Shown: positions 18,479 through 27,290 of the stretch, one piece after another
Layout of the letters: each line of letters opens with the position of its first letter
Position numbering within the stretch: position 1 is the first letter of the stretch
Assembly: GCF_017355785.1 (NCBI RefSeq)
Contig: NZ_JAFEWE010000005.1
Location: 310,001 to 374,000 of the forward strand
Length of the DNA: 64,000 nt
Source of the DNA: Desertivirga arenae
GTDB lineage: Bacteria; Bacteroidota; Bacteroidia; Sphingobacteriales; Sphingobacteriaceae
Reading direction: 5' to 3'
Translations under genes and position numbers: made by a program
Notes under the pieces: generated by a model
Told to the model about the DNA's origin: nothing
What the model saw: only the letters and a program-made list of their open reading frames with translations
The model's database searches: none

Positions 18479-18631
18479 ATGGAAATTGTGTGTTTATAAC
18501 AGTTTTATTTAAATAGATATCAGAAGCTAATTGGCGCTGTCTTAATACTGCGAGGGTCAAAATAAGGCAATCTTCAGATGTCGATTTAATCAAACTTTAA
18601 TCGAAACGTCTCAATTTGGAAAGGAAAGCTC

Positions 18632-18686
18632 AACGTAAAGTGCAGTTAAAGTGAGTAATGAGGCACTTTAGCTTTTTTGTTACGTT
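18632..18686 (+). promoter_or_regulatory. Nested inverted repeats upstream of the sensor kinase
   Basis: Two left arms, AAAGTGC (18637-18643) and TAAAGTG (18647-18653), compete for one right arm containing GCACTTTA (18663-18670), which is followed by six T residues. An outer pair AACGTAA (18632-18638) with TTACGTT (18680-18686) encloses them. It lies in the 266-base divergent spacer, between the glutaminase-A-like operon and the kinase gene. It could be an operator or an attenuator-like terminator. Confidence 0.4.
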
Positions 18687-18725
18687 TTCGGTATTCGAAC
18701 ACTTTAAACCAAATGTTTGAATCTA

Positions 18726-18733
18726 TATCTTTG
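18726..18733 (+). promoter_or_regulatory. -7 element of the sensor kinase gene
   Basis: TATCTTTG matches TAnnTTTG perfectly and ends 11 bases before the ATG at 18745, implying a leader of only a few bases. No TTG is found at the usual -33 distance, which would suit an activator-dependent or weak promoter. Confidence 0.6.
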
Positions 18734-18744
18734 ACCTGCTAGCC

Positions 18745-21700
18745 ATGCTTCTTATAATTAAGCGAAGTATTATTTTATTAACTCTGCTCCTTACAGTGCT
18801 GTCTGCAAGCGGGCAAGCCTTTTATTTCAGACATTTTCAGGCAGAGAACGGATTAACTCACAACACAGTATTTAGCCTACTGCAAGACAAAAATGGTTTT
18901 ATCTGGATTGGAACAAAAAGCGGCCTAAATCGCTTTGACGGCTATAGTTTCAAATCCATCAGTAATAGTAATTCCATTGGATCCCTTTCGGATATTACTA
19001 TTAATTCAATCTGTGAGGATCTTAATGGCCTCATTTGGATAGCTACAGGTTCAGGTCTTTTCAGGTATGATCAGACGGATGAGTCGCTGCATAAAATTTA
19101 TAAATCTGAGGATTTTGATATCAGCTACCTGAGATGCGACAGAGAGAATAACTTATGGTTCATTTCAAGGGAAAAGCTTTTCAGATTCAATTATAAGACA
19201 CGATTATTTACTTACAAAGGTGTTTTAGCTACATGTTTTTCCATTGACAGTCTCGGAGACATGTGGCTGGGAGACAGCAAGGGTTTTCTGAAAAAACTAA
19301 ATATCAAAACCAATAACCTAAGCCAGTTCGAAATATTTGATAAAAGTATCGGCCAGAACTTAAAGGCAATAAGCAAGGTATTTTGTTCAGGTACTGAAGT
19401 TTTAGTGGGAACCACAAAGCAAGGATTGCAAAGTTATGATGTGCAGGCTCGTAAATTAAAACCAGTGATTAGCAAGAATAAAGACGGAACAGAGGTTTAT
19501 ATAAGGGATATAATTGGCGGAGAAGGAAATAACTGTTGGATCGCTTCAGAAAGCGGAATTTACCGGTATAATGCAGAAACAGGTGAAATTATAAACTTAA
19601 AAAAAAGGCCGGATGATCCTTACTCTATATCAGATAATGCGGTCTACGCTCTTTGTAAAGATAAAGAAGGAGGAATTTGGGCAGGTACTTTTTTTGGAGG
19701 TCTAAACTACTTCTCACGTGAAACAAGTAAGTTCGAAAAGTACTATCCGCTTAGCTCAAAGAACTCCTTATCGGGTAGTGCCGTAAGGGAGATTCATAGC
19801 ATTGACGGGAAAGAGATTTGGATTGGAACGGAAGATGCAGGATTAAATAAATTTAACATTAATACTGGTCAGTTTAGTATTTACACATCTAATGGACAAC
19901 CGCTTAGCCTTTCGTACCCCAATATCCATGGCCTGCTTGCCGACAAAAGAGCTATCTATGTTGGGCCTTATCTTCACGGGCTTGAAGTAATAAACCCCGC
20001 AACAGGCAATGTCAAAAACCGCTTTACTTTACTTAAATCAACTGGCAGCAACTCGAGCGATTTTGTGATGTGCATCTATAAGACAGCCGAAAACACCATC
20101 CTGATCGGGACTGTTGGTGGAGGCCTTTTAGCGTTCGACGAAAAAGGGAAAAGGTTTAATAAATACCCTTACTTTCCAAAGAGTGACTTTATCTATTCTA
20201 TCACCCAGGATCATAAAGGTTTTGTCTGGGCAGGTAGTTTGACCGATGGTGCGTACTTTTATCATCCGGTTACGGGTGAAAATGGTAACATTCGGTTTTA
20301 TGGTCGCCGCGATAGAGGGAAAGAATCAGATTTTCTGATTCAGGGTATAATGGAAGACAGCAACGGCCGGCTGTGGTTTTCAACTGAAGGAGGAGGTCTG
20401 ATCCGTCTGGAGAAAGACCGTAAGACCTTCAAAAAGTTTTCTACCAAAACTGGTTTTCCTACAAATAATGTTTACCGTGCACTCGAAGACAAGAGGGGTC
20501 GTCTCTGGATCAGTTCTTTAAAGGGCTTGATCTGTTTTAACCTTGAAAATGATCACTTCAAGGTGTACACCCAGGCAAACGGATTGTTAACTGATCAGTT
20601 TAACTACAATTCGGCTTATAAAGCTCCGGATGGAAAGATGTATTTTGGCTGCGTAAAAGGAATGATCTCCTTCAAACCGGAATCTTTTAATGGCTCGCAT
20701 AATCCTCCTGCATTATATTTCACCGGCTTCCAGATCGATAACCGGGAAGTTATACCCGGGCGCTCCTCAATATTAAAAAAGTCTATTAATTATACAGACA
20801 CTGTCATTCTAAATTACAATCAATCTAACTTTAATATTGAATTTGCAGCTCTAAGCTACTCTTCGCCTTCTGTTGTAAAGTATAAATACAAGATGACCGG
20901 TCTTGATAAGAACTGGACTTATTTATCTAGCAACAGAAGGGCTTATTTCACAGACCTTTCTCCCGGCAATTACTCTTTTACTGTTATTGCAGAAAGTAAC
21001 GTTGGAAATTGGCCTGCCCAGGAAAAGGTTTTACACATTAAAGTATTGCCACCTATCTGGAAAAGTAAATGGGCTTACCTGATCTATACAATTTCCCTCG
21101 CCCTCTTGGTCTATTACTCCATCAGGTACTATAAGATAAGAATGGAAAGAAAGAATCGAAGCAAACTTCAACTTTATGAATTGGAGAAAGAAAGAGAAGT
21201 ATATCAGGCCAAAATTGAATTTTTCACAACTATCGCCCATGAAATACAGACTCCTCTTACCCTTATACAAGGTCCGACAGAACGGGCTCTGAAAAGAATT
21301 GAGGAAGTACCTTCCATCAGAAAGAACCTGCTGATGATAGAAAAGAACACGATGCGGCTGCTGGAACTAACCCGTCAGCTTCTTGATTTTAGGAAAGCAG
21401 AGATCAACCAGTTTGAACTCAATTTCGTAAAGGTTGACCTGATTTTATTACTTAAACATCAGGTAACTATCTTTAAAGAAGATGCGGCAAAAAAGGCGAT
21501 TAACATCGTTGAAAACCTGCCAAAAGAACCGTTTTACGCATTCGTTGACCGCGAAGCCTTAATTAAAATCACAAGTAATTTGTTATCAAATTCAGTAAAA
21601 TATTGTCAGGCCCTTGTTGAGGTTAAATTCATTGTGCCACAAGTCGATGAGCAAACCTTTACTATAAGGTTCATTAACGACGGTCCTGGTATTTCAAACG

Positions 21701-21906
21701 CTGAGCGTTTGAAGGTGTTCGAACCTTTCTACCGAGCTGCAAATGGAAGAAATAAACCAGGTACTGGAATTGGCCTATCCCTGGCAAAATCATTAACTGA
21801 TTTGCATGGGGGAAGTCTTAAATTATTAAATACACATAACGAACTAACAATTTTTGAACTAACCTTGCCGATAAGACAGAAATTTGAATTCGTACTCGGC
21901 AAATAA
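18745..21906 (+). CDS. Periplasmic-propeller sensor histidine kinase (HTCS-like, without its response regulator)
   Basis: A 1053-residue inner-membrane sensor. After a signal peptide (to about residue 25) come about a dozen Reg_prop beta-propeller repeats (LQDKNGFIWIGTKSGLNRFD type) to about residue 650, a Y_Y_Y domain (KYKYKMTGLDKNW, about 710-775), one membrane segment (AYLIYTISLALLVYYSI, about 780-800), HisKA with His 832 in IAHEIQTPLTL, and HATPase with N-box SNLLSNSVKY and G-box GTGIGLSLAK. This is the architecture of hybrid two-component systems that sense oligosaccharides in Bacteroidota, but here the polypeptide stops after the kinase and the receiver plus AraC domain are on the next gene. 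The H-box has Gln where Arg is usual (HEIQTP). It faces away from the glycan operons it probably controls. Confidence 0.93.
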   Translation: MLLIIKRSIILLTLLLTVLSASGQAFYFRHFQAENGLTHNTVFSLLQDKNGFIWIGTKSGLNRFDGYSFKSISNSNSIGSLSDITINSICEDLNGLIWIATGSGLFRYDQTDESLHKIYKSEDFDISYLRCDRENNLWFISREKLFRFNYKTRLFTYKGVLATCFSIDSLGDMWLGDSKGFLKKLNIKTNNLSQFEIFDKSIGQNLKAISKVFCSGTEVLVGTTKQGLQSYDVQARKLKPVISKNKDGTEVYIRDIIGGEGNNCWIASESGIYRYNAETGEIINLKKRPDDPYSISDNAVYALCKDKEGGIWAGTFFGGLNYFSRETSKFEKYYPLSSKNSLSGSAVREIHSIDGKEIWIGTEDAGLNKFNINTGQFSIYTSNGQPLSLSYPNIHGLLADKRAIYVGPYLHGLEVINPATGNVKNRFTLLKSTGSNSSDFVMCIYKTAENTILIGTVGGGLLAFDEKGKRFNKYPYFPKSDFIYSITQDHKGFVWAGSLTDGAYFYHPVTGENGNIRFYGRRDRGKESDFLIQGIMEDSNGRLWFSTEGGGLIRLEKDRKTFKKFSTKTGFPTNNVYRALEDKRGRLWISSLKGLICFNLENDHFKVYTQANGLLTDQFNYNSAYKAPDGKMYFGCVKGMISFKPESFNGSHNPPALYFTGFQIDNREVIPGRSSILKKSINYTDTVILNYNQSNFNIEFAALSYSSPSVVKYKYKMTGLDKNWTYLSSNRRAYFTDLSPGNYSFTVIAESNVGNWPAQEKVLHIKVLPPIWKSKWAYLIYTISLALLVYYSIRYYKIRMERKNRSKLQLYELEKEREVYQAKIEFFTTIAHEIQTPLTLIQGPTERALKRIEEVPSIRKNLLMIEKNTMRLLELTRQLLDFRKAEINQFELNFVKVDLILLLKHQVTIFKEDAAKKAINIVENLPKEPFYAFVDREALIKITSNLLSNSVKYCQALVEVKFIVPQVDEQTFTIRFINDGPGISNAERLKVFEPFYRAANGRNKPGTGIGLSLAKSLTDLHGGSLKLLNTHNELTIFELTLPIRQKFEFVLGK

Positions 21907-21915
21907 AATTTTGAA

Positions 21916-22695
21916 ATGGCAGACACAATTTTAGTTGTTGACGATCATGAAGATATCCTTGATTTCCTAACCGAAATCCTCTCGGATACCTATGAGGTAG
22001 TTACAGCTTCCGATGGATCAGAGGCTCTAACGATCCTTGACGCACAATTAGTAAGTTTAATAGTAAGTGACATAATGATGCCGGGGATTGATGGTTTTGA
22101 ATTATGCCAAACGATTAAATCGAACGTGGAATATTGCCACATACCCCTAATACTCCTGACGGCGAAAAACACATATAAAGCTAAGGTTGAAGGCTTGGAA
22201 GTTGGTGCAGATGCTTATATCGAAAAGCCTTTTTCTCCCGAATACCTTATAGCTCAAATAAACAATCTTTTAAAGAACAGAGCAAAGATCAAGGATCACT
22301 TTGCCCATTCGCCATTTGAAGATGTGCGAGTAATGGCTTATTCAAAAACAGACGAACTTTTCCTTAAAAAGCTGGATGAGCATATTCAGAAGAATTTGAA
22401 GAATACGAATCTGGACATTGATACGTTGGCGGACCTAATGAACATGAGCCGCCCAACTTTCTATCGGAAGATAAAGTCGCTATCTTCACTATCGCCTAAA
22501 GAGCTTATAAACGTAACGAGGTTAAGAAAAGCTGCAGAACTTCTTGCAACCAGGGATTATAAAATTTACGAGATAGCAGATATGGTTGGCTATGCCTCGC
22601 AGTCTGTGTTCGGGAAGAACTTTCAGAAACAGTTTAAGATGACTCCGATGGAATATGTTGCATCTTTGAAGCCGAAGGATCGAGATAAGGGCTGA
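21916..22695 (+). CDS. AraC-family response regulator, partner of the upstream kinase
   Basis: A 259-residue response regulator with an N-terminal receiver (D9-D10, phospho-acceptor D52 in LIVSDIMMPG, Lys in YIEKPFSPEYL) and a C-terminal AraC DNA-binding domain (about 150-255; LMNMSRPTFYRKIKSLS, then IADMVGYASQSVFGKNFQKQFKMTPMEY with its two helix-turn-helix units). These are exactly the C-terminal modules of a hybrid two-component sensor. The ATG lies 9 bases after the kinase stop, so the two are co-expressed. It should bind the promoters of the leftward susC and glutaminase-A-like operons and perhaps the PL11 gene. Confidence 0.93.
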   Translation: MADTILVVDDHEDILDFLTEILSDTYEVVTASDGSEALTILDAQLVSLIVSDIMMPGIDGFELCQTIKSNVEYCHIPLILLTAKNTYKAKVEGLEVGADAYIEKPFSPEYLIAQINNLLKNRAKIKDHFAHSPFEDVRVMAYSKTDELFLKKLDEHIQKNLKNTNLDIDTLADLMNMSRPTFYRKIKSLSSLSPKELINVTRLRKAAELLATRDYKIYEIADMVGYASQSVFGKNFQKQFKMTPMEYVASLKPKDRDKG

Positions 22696-22760
22696 TTAGA
22701 TAAATCATTTAAGGAGAATGACCTGGTTTGAGTATTTTTGTAAAGTTCAACTATTTAAAC

Positions 22761-23360
22761 ATGATTGTAATCAACGAAAATCACTCATTTGCTCCTGAAA
22801 ATGTACTCTTTACTTTTGCCCTTGCTTCTGAAGCTGCAGACGTATTTGAAGACTACAATAAGTTGATTACAGGAATTGGTAAAGTAAATGCAGCTTACGA
22901 ACTTACTAAAGCTATTCAGGATAAAAGGCCCGAAGTGATCATTAACCTTGGTTCTGCAGGAAGCGCCTTTTTTCAAAAAGGGGATGTCGTGTGTTGTACT
23001 GAATTTGTTCAAAGGGATATGGATGTGAGAGGTTTAGGTTATGAACAATATGAAACCCCTTTATCAGGAATTCCTGCCCAACTGAATTATGGTCTTGACA
23101 TGGCCAATCTAAAGAAGGGTGTATGTGGCACAGGAGATAACTTCGAAATGGCGCATCTTACCAAGGCCTACAATGTTGTAGATATGGAAGCTTATGCTTT
23201 GGCTATGATCGCAATGAGGGAAAATATTCCGTTCGTTTGTCTTAAGTACATCTCTGACGGAGCAAACGAAGATGCAGCCGATGACTGGACGGTACAAGTA
23301 CACCATGCTGCCGCCAGGTTCGGAAAAATTCTTCAGCTTCCTTTTAGAGCACTCGTGTAA
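22761..23360 (+). CDS. Nucleoside phosphorylase-family nucleosidase (MTA/SAH type)
   Basis: About 200 residues of the PNP/UDP phosphorylase fold. Visible blocks are FALASEA at the N-terminus, GIGKVNAAYEL and INLGSAGS (ribose/phosphate region), the active-site VVDMEAYALA with the conserved Glu, and KYISDGANEDAADDW with the catalytic Asp. These fit 5'-methylthioadenosine/S-adenosylhomocysteine nucleosidases, which hydrolyse adenine from the thio-nucleoside and feed purine and methionine salvage. It is slightly shorter than the usual 230 residues. A TTG at 22728, eight bases after AAGGAG, would add 11 residues; I prefer the ATG because homologous sequence begins there. It follows the response regulator by about 65 bases and may be co-transcribed by chance. 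Confidence 0.78.
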   Translation: MIVINENHSFAPENVLFTFALASEAADVFEDYNKLITGIGKVNAAYELTKAIQDKRPEVIINLGSAGSAFFQKGDVVCCTEFVQRDMDVRGLGYEQYETPLSGIPAQLNYGLDMANLKKGVCGTGDNFEMAHLTKAYNVVDMEAYALAMIAMRENIPFVCLKYISDGANEDAADDWTVQVHHAAARFGKILQLPFRALV

Positions 23361-23394
23361 TCAACTTTTTACCAGCACTTCCCAAAAGCTCCCT

Positions 23395-23402
23395 TATCTT
23401 TG
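23395..23402 (+). promoter_or_regulatory. -7 element upstream of the PL11 gene
   Basis: TATCTTTG is a perfect TAnnTTTG match 74 bases before the PL11 ATG and shares all eight bases with the element before the sensor kinase. No clear TTG is found at -33. The implied leader is about 65 bases. Confidence 0.5.
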
Positions 23403-23476
23403 GTTTTGGCAATGATCGCAGGCATCCTGAAACGTCCTGCATTAGATGCTTTTAGAATCTCTTATAATAACCAATT

Positions 23477-25345
23477 ATGATGAAGTATTTCTCTTATTTA
23501 CTCTTTGTGTTTATAAGTCTGGACGTTTATGGACAACGTGTGATGGAAGACCTGGACCGGGGTGTCGTAGCCGTTCGCTATGCGGCTGATTCAGTTTTCG
23601 TAAGTTGGCGTCTCTTGGGAACAGAACCAACTAATCTTCCTTTCAATATCTATAGAAAGACAGGGAACAGCAGACCGGTAAGACTAAATAACCATCCAAT
23701 AACAGGAGCAACTCACTTCATCGACACCTGGGCTGGTTTTAGTCAAAGCATTTCTTATGATGTAAGAGCGATCATTAATGGCAAAGAAGCAGGCGAAGAT
23801 AAACCCTTCGAATTACTGCCCAATGCAGCGGTACGTCAATTTCTATCTCTACCCCTTAACACTCCAGGCGGATATCGACCTCACGATATATCTGCCGGCG
23901 ACCTTGATGGAGATGGGGAATATGAGCTTATAGTTCACCAAACAGGGAAAGGACTGGATAATTCCTTTAATGGAATAACCGATAAACCTATACTCCAAGC
24001 TTATAAATTAAATGGTAAATTATTATGGACTATAAACCTTGGTAGAAACATTCGCGAAGGGGAGCACTATCTCCAGTTCATCGTTATTGATATGGATGGA
24101 GATGGAAAAGCTGAAGTAGCCATGAAAACTGCTGACGGGACTGTGGACGGAAAAGGAAAAGTAATTGGAGACTCTACCAAAGATTTCAGGAGTAAGGAAT
24201 CAAGAACTCTTGGGAAAGTACTTGAAGGACCTGAGTTTTTTACGGTATTTAACGGTGAAACAGGAGCAGCCCTGGCGACTACGGATTATATCCCTTCACG
24301 ATATCCTACAGATGGCTGGGGTGGCCCGGGGGGAAATGGTGGTAACGATAACAGTGGGAACCGTGTTGATCGCTTCCTTGCCTGTGCGGCCTATCTTGAT
24401 GGAAAGTTACCGAGTGTGGTAATGTGTAGGGGCTATTACGGACGAACTGTTCTTGCAGCATGGGACTATCGGAATGGAAAACTTAGCTCCCGGTGGGTTT
24501 TCGACACCAAAGATGGGAAAAATCCATTCTCCGGGCAGGGTAACCACAACCTGACGGTTGCAGACGTAGACGATGACGGAAAGGACGAAATTGTTTATGG
24601 AGCAATGGTGGTTGACGATAATGGAAAGGGCCTTTTCTCTACTGGCTTTCGTCATGGAGATGCGCTGCATGTAAGCGACCTGGATCTAAATAAACCGGGA
24701 CTTGAAGTATTTGGGCCTCATGAAATAGAAGATCACTCAAAAGGAGACTCAGGATATGTAGCAGGTGCCGGCCCCGGAGTAGCTGTATATAGCGCTCGTA
24801 CAGGAGAAGTATATTTTAAAGGCTCTATGGATACAGATGTTGGCGGGGGCGTTGCAGAAAATATCGACCCCTCAAACCCAGGCGCGGAGATGTGGTGGTC
24901 TAATTCTGGCGGTTTATACAATATGAAAGGAGAAAAGATTGGTGATACACCAACAGGATCATGGCCGATCTGGTGGGACGGAGATTTTACCCGGGAACTG
25001 GTAGGCCGGGGAGCTATTCATAAATATAAGGTTGGAACGATCTTTAACGTTCCAAACGGAGAAAGAGGCAACGGGCGTGGGGTTCCAAATCTATCTGCAG
25101 ATCTGTTCGGCGATTGGCGTGAGGAGATGGTGCTTGCTGCTGGTACAAATGAACTACGGATCTTTACTACTACCATTCCAACCAGCCATCGGATGTATAC
25201 GCTCATGCATGATCCCCAGTATCGTCTCAGCATTGCCTGGCAGAATGTATCATACAACCAACCTCCTCATCTAAGCTTTTATCTTGGTGAAGACATTAAG
25301 AAAACACCCAAACCAAATATTATATTAGCCAAAAGAAAAAAATAA
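23477..25345 (+). CDS. Rhamnogalacturonan lyase, polysaccharide lyase family 11
   Basis: A 622-residue exported enzyme (signal to VYGQ) of the PL11 type. It cleaves the alpha-1,4 bond between galacturonic acid and rhamnose in the rhamnogalacturonan I backbone by beta-elimination. It starts with a fibronectin-like domain (VMEDLDRGVVAVRY, VSWRLLGTEP) and continues as an eight-bladed propeller with calcium-binding Asp loops such as DLDGDGEYEL, DMDGDGKAEV and DVDDDGKDEI, and the family block FRHGDALHVSDL followed by PGLEVFGPHE. The size matches YesW/YesX-type lyases. It is 13 bases upstream of a dienelactone hydrolase gene. No glycoside hydrolase for pectin side chains lies next to it, so the pectin pathway must be completed elsewhere. 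Confidence 0.93.
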   Translation: MMKYFSYLLFVFISLDVYGQRVMEDLDRGVVAVRYAADSVFVSWRLLGTEPTNLPFNIYRKTGNSRPVRLNNHPITGATHFIDTWAGFSQSISYDVRAIINGKEAGEDKPFELLPNAAVRQFLSLPLNTPGGYRPHDISAGDLDGDGEYELIVHQTGKGLDNSFNGITDKPILQAYKLNGKLLWTINLGRNIREGEHYLQFIVIDMDGDGKAEVAMKTADGTVDGKGKVIGDSTKDFRSKESRTLGKVLEGPEFFTVFNGETGAALATTDYIPSRYPTDGWGGPGGNGGNDNSGNRVDRFLACAAYLDGKLPSVVMCRGYYGRTVLAAWDYRNGKLSSRWVFDTKDGKNPFSGQGNHNLTVADVDDDGKDEIVYGAMVVDDNGKGLFSTGFRHGDALHVSDLDLNKPGLEVFGPHEIEDHSKGDSGYVAGAGPGVAVYSARTGEVYFKGSMDTDVGGGVAENIDPSNPGAEMWWSNSGGLYNMKGEKIGDTPTGSWPIWWDGDFTRELVGRGAIHKYKVGTIFNVPNGERGNGRGVPNLSADLFGDWREEMVLAAGTNELRIFTTTIPTSHRMYTLMHDPQYRLSIAWQNVSYNQPPHLSFYLGEDIKKTPKPNIILAKRKK

Positions 25346-25358
25346 AACTCCTTTATCT

Positions 25359-26246
25359 ATGAGCGAAATTAAAAAAGAAGATGTTAAACAAGAGATCTTT
25401 GATTTGTATGATGACTATGCTCACAGTCGCATCAACAGGCGCGATTTTATACAGAAACTTGGCCTTTATGCAGTAGGAGGATTAACGGTTCCTTCTTTGA
25501 TGAGCTTTTTAATGCCCGATTATCAGGATAGGATACAGGTAAAATCGGATGACCCGCGTTTGAAATCGGAATATATCACTTATAATTCGCCAAAAGGAGG
25601 AGGAAATATTAAAGCCTTATTATCTAAGCCGGTGGATGCGAAAAAGAAACTGGGTGGAATCATTGTTGTTCACGAAAACAGAGGACTTAATCCCCATATC
25701 GAAGATGTTGCGAGGCGAGCTGCACTTGCAGGATTTATTTCTGTTGCCCCTGATGCTCTTAGCCCCCTGGGCGGTTATCCGGGCAATGATGACGAGGGAA
25801 GGAATCTGCAAAGTAAGCGTAACCGGGATGAAATGCTGGAAGACTTCATTGCTGCCTACGACTATTTAAAAGAGCACAAAGATTGTAACAGCAAAATTGG
25901 TGTGGTTGGTTTTTGTTTCGGGGGATGGATATCAAATATGATGGCAGTCAAGGTTCCTGGTCTTGATGCAGCTGTACCGTTTTACGGAGGTCAGCCTCCG
26001 ATAGAAGAAGTTTCTAAAATAAAAGCCCCTCTCCTTCTGCATTATGCTGAACTTGATACACGCATTACAGAAGGTTGGAAGGCGTATGAAGCAGCACTTA
26101 AAGAGAACAAAAAAGAGTATGATGCTTATATTTATCCTAAGGCAAATCATGGTTTCCATAACGACACTACTCCTCGTTACGATAAAACAGCTGCAGAGCT
26201 TGCCTGGATTCGTACTATAGACTTTTTTAAAGAAAAGTTGAAATAA
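25359..26246 (+). CDS. Dienelactone hydrolase-family protein, possibly Tat-exported
   Basis: A 295-residue alpha/beta hydrolase. The nucleophile is Cys in GVVGFCFGGW (about residue 188), the acid is Asp in YAELDTRI and the base is His in PKANHGFHND, the Cys-Asp-His triad of dienelactone hydrolases. The N-terminus has SRINRRDFIQKLGLYAVGG, which looks like a twin-arginine (RRDFIQK) signal after a 25-residue lead, so export is likely. Family members hydrolyse lactones or esters; in this position, 13 bases after a rhamnogalacturonan lyase, it could remove esters from pectin fragments. That role is inference. Confidence 0.85.
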   Translation: MSEIKKEDVKQEIFDLYDDYAHSRINRRDFIQKLGLYAVGGLTVPSLMSFLMPDYQDRIQVKSDDPRLKSEYITYNSPKGGGNIKALLSKPVDAKKKLGGIIVVHENRGLNPHIEDVARRAALAGFISVAPDALSPLGGYPGNDDEGRNLQSKRNRDEMLEDFIAAYDYLKEHKDCNSKIGVVGFCFGGWISNMMAVKVPGLDAAVPFYGGQPPIEEVSKIKAPLLLHYAELDTRITEGWKAYEAALKENKKEYDAYIYPKANHGFHNDTTPRYDKTAAELAWIRTIDFFKEKLK

Positions 26247-26381
26247 GTTCAGATACAACAGAGGCTGGAGCGACTTAAGCAGACAGTCTCTGTTAAGCCA
26301 TTCGTCTCCCCCTCTTTTTGCTCCTATGCCTGTAGCGTTTTTCTAAGTACTACCGTAATTCAATAAACGCAATATTTTTAC

Positions 26382-27188
26382 ATGAAAACCCGAAACACTT
26401 TATTTTCCATTCTCACAGCTGCTACCTTCATTACAAGCTCTTCTTGTAAAAAAGAAAGTTCGCCGCAAATCATTACCGATCCTATATATACAGTAGATCT
26501 GGTTAAAACGATTAGATGGGCAAACTCAGGAACAGAAACCTACTCCTATAACGCTGATAGTACACTGAAAAAAACTATTGCAGGAAGTACAGGCGCAACC
26601 ACAATGACAAGGGATTTTAATTATACCAACAAGAAACTAACCCAGGTTATTAAATCAAACTTGATGGAGGAAAATTATGAGTATAACAGCCATGGACGTA
26701 TTAGCAGCATTGTTGAAAAACTAGTGGGAACTTCTTATCCTGGTACTAAACTCGAATTTGACTATAATACCGACGGGACATTAAAGACGATGAAGTATTA
26801 CGAATTCGATGATCTCAGAAGTAACTTAAAAAGCACCTCTACTTATGAATACGATAATCAAAAGAGGCCTTATAAAATCACTACAATAGGCCAGTCCAAC
26901 CCAGGAACGAAAGTGATATTTGACCTGGAGAACTACTCGGGTAATTTCTATATAAATCCCTTTTCTCTTCTTGAACCCTGGCATCTGGTTGCAGAAGATT
27001 ACCAGGTCTACAATTTTGCCCTGCTAAGTTCTTTAAATCGGTTACCGGGAAAAGTCACACGAAAGATAGAAGTTAACGGAACTGTCCAGGAAACAGAATC
27101 AGAAACGTTCACTTACGAAGTTAAAAACAACAGACTGGAGTCAATACTGCATCATTCCAATAATTTTAAGATAAGCTTAGAGTACTAG
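26382..27188 (+). CDS. Lipoprotein with YD/RHS-like repeats
   Basis: A 268-residue lipoprotein (signal ending SSSC, about Cys 22). The body is a series of short beta-hairpin repeats of the form Y.YN.DG.L..: TYSYNADSTLKK, DFNYTNKKLTQ, NYEYNSHGRISS, EFDYNTDGTLK and TYEYDNQKRPY. Such repeats resemble YD/RHS strands and occur in secreted Bacteroidota lipoproteins of unknown role. It is probably anchored in the outer membrane. It follows the hydrolase by 135 bases and precedes a LacI regulator; no function can be assigned. Confidence 0.7.
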   Translation: MKTRNTLFSILTAATFITSSSCKKESSPQIITDPIYTVDLVKTIRWANSGTETYSYNADSTLKKTIAGSTGATTMTRDFNYTNKKLTQVIKSNLMEENYEYNSHGRISSIVEKLVGTSYPGTKLEFDYNTDGTLKTMKYYEFDDLRSNLKSTSTYEYDNQKRPYKITTIGQSNPGTKVIFDLENYSGNFYINPFSLLEPWHLVAEDYQVYNFALLSSLNRLPGKVTRKIEVNGTVQETESETFTYEVKNNRLESILHHSNNFKISLEY

Positions 27189-27290
27189 GCATCGTCGTCG
27201 CATTTACCTTGATTCATGTAAAATACTTTGTATACTTTTATGCTTTCTGAAATAGTATTGTAAAAGAGGATAAAGGGGATACACTCTGAC

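Noticed and set aside
22728-22760. TTG start for the nucleosidase
   Set aside because: It has a better Shine-Dalgarno spacing, but family similarity begins after the internal ATG; kept only as an alternative.
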